Positions 10,872 to 22,000 of a stretch of DNA of 64,000 bases are shown piece after piece; position 1 is the stretch's first letter, and each line of letters starts with the position of its first letter. Below the pieces are notes generated by a model. That model ran no database searches, was not told where the DNA came from, and saw only the letters and a program-made list of their open reading frames with translations. The position numbers and the translations under genes were made by a program. Source of the DNA: Urophycis tenuis (lineage: Eukaryota > Chordata > Actinopteri > Gadiformes > Phycidae); assembly GCA_036785325.1 (NCBI GenBank), contig JAXIVH010000240.1, forward strand, positions 156,739 through 220,738, written 5' to 3'.

Positions 10872-13082
10872 CTAAAGCTGAGCACCGGGTTGGGCCGACA
10901 CACACACTTTAAAGCCTTTGGTCCGGGCTTCACCTGCTGGTACAATACTAAAAAAAGGATAGATGTTCTCAGTGAAAGTGTCTTGATGGGTATAGATGAG
11001 AGTCATGTCTTCAGGGTCATAGAAGGACACCTCCCCTCTATCATAGTCCAGGTGGACTCTGATCCTCTCTGGGGCCCTCTTCAATCTGAGGGTTTTACTT
11101 AAACCATTCATGTACTTTCCATTTCTATACAATAAACACCAGATTCCATTACATGGTGCAACAATATGCTTAACTTTCCTTTTCACTGACTCTTTAGCAA
11201 CACCTATTACCCAGTCAGGATGGTCTCCCACCTCCACCTCCCAGCAGTGCTCCCCTGAGCTGAAGCCCTCAGAACCCAGAACCTCAGGGTGATTAGTAAA
11301 CCTCTCTGGGTTTTCAGGGACATTCTGTTTTATACCCATATTTCTCACACTGGTCAGATCATCAGACAGAGAGAGCCAGCGTGCTGCAGTGTTTGGATCC
11401 AGAATAACGGGGGTGAACGTGGTCCTCTCCTCCATCTTCTTCCAGACTCTGTGGGCCAGGTTTCCCAGGTGTTTGGCCTCGTCCAGCAGCAGTCCAGGAA
11501 TTAACTGGGGATCAGAACCGGAGCAGAGGGTTCTGGCGCTGGTCCGGGAGCGTCTGGGACTGGTGAGAAACGCCACGCCGTCCTTCTGAAGGTCGATTTC
11601 TACAGCCGAGAGACTCTCTGAGAGAGAGGCGATCTGTTCCTGGATGTTCTTCCTCTCCTGGAGGATCTTTTTCCTCTTCTGTTCCTCTTCCTCTATCAGA
11701 GCCGCCACTCTGGCCTCCTCTTCCTCCCTTAGGTACCGATGAAGCGGTTCAAACTCTGCCCTGATCCGCCTCTCTGTATTCACCAGCTGTTTCTTGAGGT
11801 GTGGAACCATGACATCATACTGTGACGGTTTAGGTGCAGTGACTGTGTGTGGGGGGTCATAAGTGGGGTGCCAGCCAGGTCTCTCTCCTGGCATATAAGA
11901 TATTCAGTCTGTCACATAACCAGACCCTCAGAGTTTCACCATCAACCAAACAATAAAGCAACAAAACATTTACATTCAAGAAACTGTATTAATTTAAGTC
12001 CAACCCACCAAACAATAAAGTAACAAAACATTTACAGGCAAGGAACTGTATTCAAGTCCAACACAAAGTCAATTAATCCTTTTAGTCTTTTCAAGTCATT
12101 TGAGAAAAAAGGAAAAAATAATGGGAAAAAGAAAGCGCGAAGGAAAAAACCCTTCTGTACCTTTAAATGAAAAAACTCCGCAAGAGAAGAGAAAAAAAAC
12201 CTTCTCCGGAACAAAAAACAACCGAAGAAGAACTCTCCCTCGACGTAAATAGAAGACCGCTGTTCCTGTGATCAACGTCAGCGAATCCGCTCCGGAAGAC
12301 AAAAAAGCTCCAGCCGTTGTCGGTGCCGTTTTTCTCGTTGGTGGAACGAGCCTTGCGGTTTTACTAACTCACTGTTTTTTTTACTCAACCGAGCATGGGA
12401 GCTCCGAAAACGTCCGATACTCTGCTGCCACCGCACTTTTTAGCGGGGGGGGAGACGGAGCTTTAGCCCTTCCGCCATGGATGATCGGGCGAATCGGCGC
12501 CGCACAGCGCACCTAGGGGGTGGATAGGAGGGCGTGGACAGGCTGACTGTCACAGTGTGTGTGTGTGCGCGTGTGTGTGTGTGCACGTGTACAGCTGACT
12601 GTCACAATACGTCTTCTCAAGCTCTTGGTATTCATTCCTCTTGTCCTGCAGAGACATTAGCTCAGGTCTCAGCTGCTGCTTCAGCTCCTGGACTTGTTCT
12701 TCAAGAGGAACCACCGTGTGTGGCCCTGGTGGTGAGGGAGCTCACACACAGCACATACAGCTCTCTGCTCATCCTTACAGAACCACTTAATATATTGTGA
12801 GTGTTTACTGCACACCACCTCCTCCTCATCAGGGGAGTCAGATCTCTGTCTTCCAGCGTAGGAGTCAGCTAGAGCCTTCATGGAAAAGTTAACATCTGGA
12901 TTTTCCTTTGAGGATTTTCTCTTACAGATGGGACAGTTCTTGTTCTTAGCTTGGTCCCAGAAGTCCTGGAGACAGCTGGAACAGAAGCTGTGGTGACAGC
13001 CCAGAGACACGGGGTCTTTGAAGATCTCAGTGCACACGTTGCAAGTCAAGAAAAGCTTGAACGGTGGGGTTTTCTCAGCCAT
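10872..13082 (-). pseudogene. TRIM35 / zinc-binding protein A33-like E3 ligase, disrupted
   Basis: TRIM proteins of this group are RING E3 ubiquitin ligases. From 13,082 downwards the frame encodes a RING (CNVCTEIF, HHSFCSSCLQ, CPICKRK) and a B-box (CSKH, WFCKDEQRAVC). At about 12,711 the frame is off by one: coiled-coil coding (VVPLEEQVQELKQQL) continues in another frame. The coiled coil is then interrupted by 11,820-12,607, a TA-flanked insertion. It resumes at 11,817 (VPHLKKQLVNTERRIRAEF) and runs without introns through PRY and SPRY domains (DPNTAARWLSLSDDLTSV, LGSEGFSSGEHCWEVEVGD) to the stop at 10,872. The single-exon layout is common for this fish TRIM group. With a frameshift and an insertion, a full-length product is unlikely. 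A separate protein from 11,894 with coiled coil and PRY-SPRY remains possible. Confidence 0.8.
11820..12607. mobile_element. 788-bp DNA-transposon-like insertion with TA target duplication inside the TRIM gene
   Basis: Short imperfect inverted ends, CTGTGACGGT at 11,820 and ACTGTCACAA at 12,598-12,607, are each flanked by TA. Removing the segment with one TA joins the two halves of the TRIM coiled coil in frame (LEKTY then DVMVPHLKKQ), as expected for the family. The interior has a GT microsatellite near 12,555-12,590 and no transposase. TA duplication suggests a Tc1/mariner-type non-autonomous element. Confidence 0.65.
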
Positions 13083-13689
13083 TTTAGCGGAGATCTAATG
13101 TCCCTATCCAAAGCAACACTCACTGTTGTGAATCTATCCAGCCACCAGGGGGATCCAATTTGACAGGAACTCACTCCAGAGGCCTTCCTTAGCTCTGGAC
13201 TCTTTGTAATAAACTCCAGAGTTAATCTGTACCTTACAGATTCAGCAGGATGTGTCTGTGTGGTCTAGAACCCAGAAACATATATCAGTATAGGTAGACA
13301 ACAATATCTTAATATTATCAAACAATAAATATACATACGTATAGAATAAATATGTTGTTTCCTCATTTACTCACTAATGCTACAATAGCCTGCTATTCCT
13401 TTAAGTTACAATCATCTCAGATATAGTATTTACCATATATGTATATATATATATATTACAACATAAGATGAGAAAATGACAGTGAACTCACGTTTGTTCA
13501 GTTCCGCACACTGCTAGACATCGGTAAACTGGACGGACAGGAAATAAAGCGCACAATTACAGCCGAAAGTTAACTCAGGTATGGTCCAAGGAACTACACT
13601 CAACCAATCAGAGAACAGTACACTGCTCTAATGCTCCGTCCAATTACAATTCTTCACAGAGTATCTGATTAGAAACTCCAGGATCCTCC
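13083..13689. other. Non-coding sequence between TRIM start and LINE fragment
   Basis: This is the 5' flank of the TRIM gene, read on the minus strand. It is AT-rich with a short (TA)n run near 13,440-13,457. No exon, repeat family or convincing promoter element was recognised. Confidence 0.4.
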
Positions 13690-14700
13690 AACCTGTCCAA
13701 CCTGTCCGGCCTTGGATATTTTTAGACATAAGCAATTCTTTCAAGGTTGGAAGGACGCTCTTCTGAAAATAAGGACTAATGTTAACTTCAGAAATAATGA
13801 GCCCACACTTCTGGGGGACAAGCTGGGACACACGAGGGTGGACCACAACCTCAGGTCCTGGATCCTCGATTACCTCACCAACCGACCACAATATGTTAGG
13901 ACCCGGGACTACATATCAGACACAGTTGTCTGCAGTGTGGGGGCTCCACAAGAAACAGTTCTGGCCCCTTTCCTCTTCACCCTCTACACTGCAGACTTCT
14001 CCCATCACTCACCCCACTGCCATCTTCAGATGTTCTCTGACGACTCTGCTATCATTGGCCTCATCAGGGACGGGGACGACAGGGCGTACAGAGGACTTGT
14101 ACAGGACTTCATGGACTGGTGCTGGCAGAACAGGGAAATACAGGGAAAACCAAGGAGCTGGTGGTGGATTTCCGCAGACACCGTCACCCATACACACCGT
14201 TGAACATCCAGGGAACGGACATAGAGATGATAATATCTTACAGGTACCTGGGTGTTGAATTGAACAATAAACTGGACTGGACGCACAACTCTGCTGCACT
14301 TTATAAGAAGGGCCAGAGCAGACTCTATCTGCTGAGGAAGCCAAGGTCCTTTGGAGTGCAGGGACCACTGCAAGTCCTTCTTTGACTCTGGTGGCATCAG
14401 CCCTTTTTTATGGAATAGTCTGCTGGAGCAGCGGCATCTCTGCTACTGACAGGAAGAGACTGGACAAGCTGATCAAGAAGGCCAGCTCTATCCTTGGCTG
14501 CCCACTCGACTCAGTGCAGGTGGTGGGAGAGAGGAGGGCGAGGACTAAGCTGTCATCACTGCTGGTGAAGGACTCCCACCCCCTGCAGGTCACTCGTACA
14601 TCTCTGGGCAGCTCCTCCAGAGGCAGACTGTTGCACCCCAAGTGTGTGAAGGAGAGGTACCGCTGGTCCTTCCTTCCTGCTGCAGTTAACCCAGGATGAA
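13690..14700 (+). mobile_element. LINE reverse-transcriptase fragment (CR1/L2-like), decayed
   Basis: Several frames carry parts of one RT: NRPQYVR and VCSVGAPQETVLAPFLFTLY, then FSDDSAII (the catalytic DD box). After a frame change come KTKELVVDFRRHRHPYTPLN, YRYLGVELNNKLDWTHN and KKGQSRLYLLRK, then the C-terminal WSSGISATDRKRLDKLIKKA and RYRWSFLPAAV. The order is that of teleost L2/Rex-like LINE ORF2. Frameshifts near 14,120 and 14,380 mark it as a dead 5'-truncated copy. It sits just left of duplication copy B. Confidence 0.85.
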
Positions 14701-15810
14701 CAGACCCTGGAAGCATGTTTTGACCCAGAATGAACACAACCTAGGCATGTTGTTTAAGGCCAGTGGTTTAGTTTTTCTGGAGTTTTTCATGGCTGTGTTA
14801 TGGTCAGGTTCAGGATCTTGTGGGAAAGCACTGCATCATGGGAGCAGCCACCGTGTAGTGGGTTTCTGGGCTAGATTTAGGCTTAGGGCTCATGGTTAAT
14901 GTTTCCAATATTGGTTTGTGTATTCAGTCACTATCCTCTGTTACTGCCTATGTGAACAGAAACAGGAAGTGCTCAATAAACACTCGCCTAACACTCAGTG
15001 GACCCAGAAATGTAAATGGTCTTTGTTTTTCATTCACTCGGTACAAGGAAAATGATGGAAATGCAATGTTCTATGGCAAGTCTTTGACTTTTCTTTCCCA
15101 TTGCTTGCAATGACCATGGACTTTTTTAGAGCAACTCTATTGTTTGTTTTAGAAATCTACATTAAAGGTGCACTGTGTAGAATTTAGTGGCATCTAGCAG
15201 AACAGACAGGGCAGAAATGAAATACGATAGCCATAAGTATGTCTTAATTTGTGTAATATCCCTTTAAGAATCGTTGTGTTTTCTTTGCTTCAGAATGAAC
15301 CCTTTATATCTACATGAGGAGCGGGTCCTCCCTCAAAGAACCCGCCATGTTGCACAACATTGTTTCTACTGTAGCCCAGAAAGGACAAACGGCATTAGAG
15401 CGGACGCATTTTCAATTAATAATCATAATCGCTTTATTGTTTGTAAATGACCCATAGTTTTTTCTAAATAACTCAATGCAATTTAGGAAACTATAAAGGA
15501 ATCTTATCAAAAACTGGAAGCATGGTTTGACCCAGAAGGAGATGTTGTTTAGGAACGGTCAGGTCTGTTTCAGGTCGGTTGAGTCCTTCTAGGTAAGTCT
15601 TCTCACTCCCGGCCATATTGGCCACGCCTTTCGGGCAGCTGTTTGGTCTTAGCAAGATAAGGGCCCTATGTAAATGTATAGGGGGAGAGCTGTATCTCCA
15701 TTTTTCCAGGTCTAAGGGGCATAAAAAACACATGTTTGAAATCACAATGAAAAACAGACTAAAATCGCTAAAAGGGTTTGGTGGTTTTGTATCAAATTAA
15801 CATTTTTTTA

Positions 15811-17515
15811 AGCCCTCCAAATCTCGTTCAATGGTGCTAAAGAAGGGGAAGGTGACTGACAAGTTCAGTTTTTCCATCTCAGGAACTGTCATCCCAAGCA
15901 TCACGGAGCAGCCCGTGAAGAGTTTGGGGAAGCTCTTCGACTCCACCTTGAAGGATTCGGCAGGCATTCAGAAGGCCAGCTTAGAACTTGGATCCTGGCT
16001 GACCAAGGTAGACAAGTCTGGCCTGCCTGGTAGGTTTAAAGCCTGGATCTACCAGCATTCAATCCTGCCCCGCATCCTGTGGCCCCTGCTGATTTATGCA
16101 GTCCCAATGACAGCAGTTGAGTCCCTGGAGAGGAAGATCAGCGGCTTCCTTCGGAGGTGGCTGGGACTTCCTCGCAGCCTTACCAGCGCTGCCCTGTATG
16201 GAACAAGCAACATCCTGCAGCTTCCCTTCAGTGGCCTCACAGAAGAGTTCATGGTGGCTCGCACCAGAGAAGCTCTACAGTACAGGGACTCAAGGGACTG
16301 CAAGGTGTCAGCAGCCGGCATCGAGGTGAGGACGGGAAGGAAGTGGAAGGCACGGGAAGCAGTGGAACTTGCAGAGTCACGCCTAAGACAGAAGGCACTG
16401 GTGGGCACTGTGGCAACAGGAAGGGCAGGCTTGGGTTACTTCCCAAAGGTCATCATCAGCCAGACCCATGGGAAGGAAAGGCACCACCTGATCCAGGAGG
16501 AAGTCAGAGCGGGAGTGGAGGAAGAGCGAGTGAGCAGGGCAGTTGGACTACGGCAACAGGGAGCGTGGACAAGGTGGGAGGGCGCACAACAGCGCAGGAT
16601 CACCTGGACGAACATCTTGCAGCCAGATTTCCAGCGGGTCCGTTTCCTGGTGCAAGCCGTCTACGATGCTCTGCCAAGTCCAGCGAACCTCCATGTGTGG
16701 GGGAAAAGTGAGACTCCTTCTTGCCCGCTGTGCTCTGGTAGAGGCTCGTTAGAACATCTCCTCAGCGGCTGCCCAAAGGCTCTGGCAGATGGTCGCTACC
16801 GCTGGCGCCATGACCAGGTGCTTAAGGCAGTCGCGGAGAGTGTAGCTTCAGCCATCAGCTCCAGCAAGAACCATCAGGCTCCAAAGAAGGCAATCTCCTT
16901 TGTCAAAGCTGGAGAAAAACCCAGAGCAGGCAAACATACAGCAACAGGCCTACTCTACACAGCAGGTGACTGGCAGCTGCAGGTCGACCTGGGTAAGCAG
17001 CTGAGGTTCCCCCAGCACATCGCAACAACAACCCTCCGCCCAGATATGATCCTGACCTCTCAGTCTTCGAAACATCTGATCATACTGGAGCTGACAGTGC
17101 CCTGGGAGGAAAACATCGAGGAAGCCAATGAGAGGAAGAGGGCTAAATATCAGGAACTGGTGGAGGAGTGCAGGAGGGGAGGCTGGAGGACGTTCTACGA
17201 GCCCATAGAGGTTGGCTGCAGGGGATTTGCAGGGCGGTCTCTCTGCAAGGTCCTGAGCCGCCTGGGCATCGTTGGAGCAGTAAGGAAGAGGGCCATCAAG
17301 TCCGCAAGCGAAGCCGCCGAAAAGGCCACCCGGTGGCTTTGGATGAAGAGGGCAGATCCGTGGGCTGCTGCTGGGACGCAAGTCGGGGCTTGATCACCCC
17401 CGGCTGGGTCGCCTGGGTGAGGGTGTATGATGTTGCGAGACCCGAAACACTCGATGACCCCAGGATACATCACTGATGACGCGTCCCAGTGCATCCATGA
17501 GGTGTTTCTTGTAAA
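15811..17515 (+). mobile_element. 5'-truncated R2/NeSL-type LINE with intact endonuclease ORF
   Basis: The ORF from 15,831 (520 codons, stop at about 17,393) has no internal stop. It begins inside the end of an RT domain: the codons before the first Met read KPSKSRS. It then carries the RT thumb/linker, a CCHC knuckle (CPLCSGRGSLEHLLSGC, about residues 297-313), and a restriction-like endonuclease signature (RPDMIL, then IILELTVPWEEN, with ERKRAKY, from about residue 403). This order is typical of non-LTR elements with a PD-(D/E)xK endonuclease (R2, NeSL, R4 groups). About 120 bp of 3' UTR follow. The empty site is preserved at about 1,000 in duplication copy A, so insertion came after the duplication. 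The flanks suggest a short TTTAA target repeat. Confidence 0.8.
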
Positions 17516-17957
17516 GTTTAAAGCACTTTCTCTTACAGGTTATCTTGGACTGCGCATCTGCAATGCTTCACGACACTGTTTTCATCGACAGCATAACAAC
17601 CCCAGCATAACAGCAAGACGTCATCGCTCACAGTCAGCTAATGCAGATCATGCCGCAATTCTGGATAAAGCAAGAGATCACCAATGTAACTTTAACCTTG
17701 CCTGTGTCTGATTTGTTATTGACTGCTTAAGGGCCATGTCTGTTTGGATAAATAAAGATTTGAAAATAACTTCCAAGTGTCGTCAAAAGTGTGACCATGT
17801 AGGACCTGCAAAACGATTGGAGCAACGGCACCAGAAGAGGCGGAACATGTGCAAACAACTGCCATCTTGGCAAAGTTTGGCAAAGTTTCCCCATGCATTT
17901 CAATGGGTGATTTTTTCTGTGATGTGTCTCCTCCTTCTATAGTGTCTCTGGTTTAGT

Positions 17958-18725
17958 CATGGCACATGGTCATGCGCTATGGTCAGAGTAAGGACCTTGA
18001 GGGAAAGCAGTGCATCATGGGAACAGCCACCGGGCTGGACTTAGGGTGAGGGGTTATGGTTTGGACGAGGGGCTCATGTCAGGGGTTAGGGTTAGTGTTT
18101 CAAAATTGGGTTTGGTTTTAGGGTTAGGTGGTATTTTTATTGGTTTATGTTGCCTGGGGGATTCTAGACCTCCAGAGATGTGTTTTCAGTCACTATCCTC
18201 TGCTACTGTCACAGTCTGCCTCATCCTCACCTCCGTCATCCCAGCTCCCAGTAGTTTTCCTCCTGCCCTTCCTCGTCCTCACCTGTCTGCCAGTCACTCC
18301 CTCCTCATCAACCAAACTCTGCTCACCTGTTTATGCAGCTGCCTCAGATCTGTAATCAAGACAGTTCATATCCCTCTCCTCTTCCTACCCATTGTGAGAT
18401 TGTTCATTGTATTCAGGCAAGACTCTCCAGCGTTATTGGGATTACTCTCCTGGTTTCGACCCTTCCTGTCCCTGACCATCTCGTCTCGTCGCTTTCCCGG
18501 ATATCACCTCAGCCTTCTGTTCCTGACCACGAGCTTTGTCTCTCCTTTCCTGGTTTCTGACTGCCCCATTATCCTGTGCTGCTTGCCTGCTCTGATTGTT
18601 GTGTGTGATTGGGTCCAATTGGGTCCAACCACTGCCCGTTAGTTACTGCCTAACAGGAACAGAAACAAGTGCTCAATTAACCCACGCCTGTCACTCAGTA
18701 AACCCAGAAATATAAATGTCTTTGT
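17958..18725 (+). repeat. LTR-like dispersed repeat fragment (copy B)
   Basis: This is the duplicate of 1,430-2,210 in the second duplication copy, with a few substitutions. The same caveats on classification apply. Confidence 0.4.
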
Positions 18726-19013
18726 TTCTACATCCCTCGTTTGACATCACAATACCATCTCAAACAACCATCAAAGATTTGAACCCAGGACAGATGTTGA
18801 ATGAACAGTATGTTTGACTTCATGAAAATAACATTTACAAAATTGAAGACACGAGATAAGGTGTGCCATCTCAATAAAAAAAAAAACCAAAAGAACTAAA
18901 ACAGATAGAAAAGACATTAACAAGGTGAACAATCGAAATCCTACAAATAAAATGACACACACACACACAAAGGGTAATTTGACATTGAAGGTTGTGGTCT
19001 CGTGGGCGCTGGA

Positions 19014-22000
19014 CTAGAGTCTGCTTGAAATAATACCATTGTGATCATCAGAGACAGACCTGCTTCCTTTCTCAATGGTGCTTCCATCCCTGTAATGGAC
19101 ACACAACACAGATTAGCATATGCATGTTTACAATCAGAATGGTACTGTGTTGTACAACTGTTGTCATGATCAGAGGGTATGTGTGTGTATGTACGTGTGC
19201 TTGTGTTTGTGTGCGTGTGTGTTTGCACATGTTTGTCACGACTGGGACAAAAGCCCAGTCGACAGAGCCTAGACCTACAACAAGCAGGACACAGCATTAC
19301 AAAATCAGATCAATTATTGATTAAGTTGTTACCTCTGGTCCTTGGCCTGTTTTTGATAATGGATCAGTTGTTAACTTCTGGCAGGTTATTAATGATGGAT
19401 CAGTTGTTAAGTTTTGGCACGTTATTGATTATGGATCAGTTGTTAACTTCTGGCACGTTATTGATGATGGATCAGTTGTTAACTTCTGGCACGTTATTGA
19501 TGATGGATCAGTTGTTTGTTAACTTCTGGCACGTTATTGATGATGGATCAGTTGTTAACTTCTGGCACGTTATTGATGATGGATCAGTTGTTAGCTTCTG
19601 GCACGTTATTGATGATCGATCAGTTGTTAACTTCTGGCACGTTATTGATGATGGATCAGTTGTTTGTTAACTTCTGGCACGTTATTGATTATGGATCAGT
19701 TGTTAACTTCTGGCACGTTATTGATGATGGATCAGTTGTTAACTTCTGGCACGTTATTGATGATGGATCAGTTGTTAGCTTCTGACAGGTTATTGATGAT
19801 GGATCAGTTGTTAACTTCTGGCACGTTATTGATGATGGATCAGTTGTTAACTTCTGGCACGTTATTGATGATGGATCAGTTGTTACCTGCGGCCCTCAGC
19901 CTGCGCAGCGCAGTCAGCCAGCTCTGTCCCCCGGGTCTCTGGGAGCAGGAAGGTGAGGGCCCCCCCCACCAGGGTGAGGCTGCTGAACACTATGATGGGG
20001 ATGGTCCAGTGGTACACCGCCAGCAGGTTGAGCAGCGGAGACAGCAGCCCTGCCACTCTGATCGCTATGGCGCCTAGTCCAGCCGCCGTCTGTCTGAAAT
20101 CATAAATCATCATCATCATCATCATCATCAACACATCAGCACCTTATGTTGGTATCACGCTGTTGTTCATTTTAAATTGTTAACTATTTTTTTCCCACTA
20201 TTTTGCACAACTGCCACTTAACCAACTCATCCAACTACTCTGCCACTTATTTATTTATTGTTGTTTACCTTTGCATAGATACTCTATTTTTTTTTTTTTT
20301 TTTTTTTCTGTTTTATATTGTTTCTTTGTTTTCTTTTTATTTTATCTACATAGCAAAGTTGAGCACACCCGAGCAACAAGAATGTCACTGCTGGTAATGA
20401 TGTACATTGGTATCTAGCATGTGACAATAAACTTGAAACTTGAAACTTGAAACCACTGCCATCGTTGGCAGTGGTCTTCTTTGTCAACATGATCATCATC
20501 ATCATTGTAGTCAGCATTGTTGTCCTCGTCAACTTTTTCATCAACACAAATCTTCTGCATTACCATCATCAGTGGCACAATTATCTTCACCATCATCATC
20601 ATCACCACTACATGTGGTAGGAGTGAGAAACTAACTAAAAGTCAAAGGTCAGCTCAAAGGACCTCAAGATGTGTTGCTGTCTTACCTAGAGGACGTGGGA
20701 AACAGCTCCTGGACGTAAACGTTACATATGCTCCCAGCCCAGTTCATTAGGATCCGCCCCATGATCACCATCACCGTCACAGTGATGGTATTACCTGTGA
20801 TGTAACAGAGAGGGAACCCATGCAAGGCCAAATAGACCCTGTTTTGCTCGTACTTACTACTTTAGTCACAACAAGTGGTGAGGTTGCAGATTACAACCAA
20901 CTGAGTACCACTGGTATTGATTAAGAAGTGGGTATGTGTGTTACCTTGGGGAACCGCCAGGATGCAGAGGCACAGCAGACCCCCCACCAGGAGGGTGGAC
21001 ATCAGGGATAACTTCCTGCCTGCGACCTCCAGCAGCCAGATGCACATCAGGTGAGCCGGTATCTCTGTGAGTCCGAACAGCAGCTGGGTCAGGAAGATGT
21101 CCAGCCCAAATTTCCCCACGTTCAACGTGAGGCAGTAATAGGAGAGGTTCAACGCAAACCTGAAAGATTATATAGGAAAAGGTTGAAGAAAAGCTTTCGT
21201 CCCCATGTTACCCGATGCAGGCCATGCTGCCAGGTGTGAAAGGCTCACATCTCATATATTCTGTCTGTCTTTTTTTATTGCCTCATTTATTTCACAAAGA
21301 CAAAAGGTCCTGGTCCTGGTTTGAGTGTCGTGGTCAAAATAGATACAACAATGCACAACCCGTGTGTTTCAAAAACTGAAACAGACTTTCAGTTTTTAAT
21401 TTAATATAATTTTAGTTATTTAATTTATTATTTTTAATTCATGTGTCCATTTAACGATGGTAGCATGCAACTCACCATCCTATTGTTAAGATCAGGAAAC
21501 GCCTTCGAAGCACAGGTGATTTGATAAGGAAGCTGATGCCCCCTTTCTCCACAGTCTTATCTTCAGCAATCTGTTATGGATTACATTACATTATATTACA
21601 TTAGAAAGTAACTTTCAGTAGCAAAGACATAATTTCCCTACTGGGAAACTGAATATCTCTATCTAATATAGAAATAAAGAAATGTTATACTAGAAATGTT
21701 ATTAAATGTTATATATAAATGTTATATATAATTTATTTTATTTAATGATATAGTCGTTTATATTATGCTGAAAAAGTTAAAGTTTAAGCCAATAAGTAGG
21801 CTAACGTCACATGCATGGTAACGAATGGTAATAATAATAGAACTAAAGAGCAACATACCTTTTCCAGTAGAGATTCTGGAACGGTTCGTTTGTTGATGGC
21901 CGCTGCCTTGAAGATCAACACCTTGACCTCCTCTGTCTTCCCCCTGTCCAGCAACCAGCGGGCGGACTCTGGGATGAACCTTTCACAAAGTCAGGCCAAA

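Noticed and set aside
12268..12516. 82-aa ORF inside the TRIM insertion
   Set aside because: No similarity to transposase or any known domain; length is within chance expectation.
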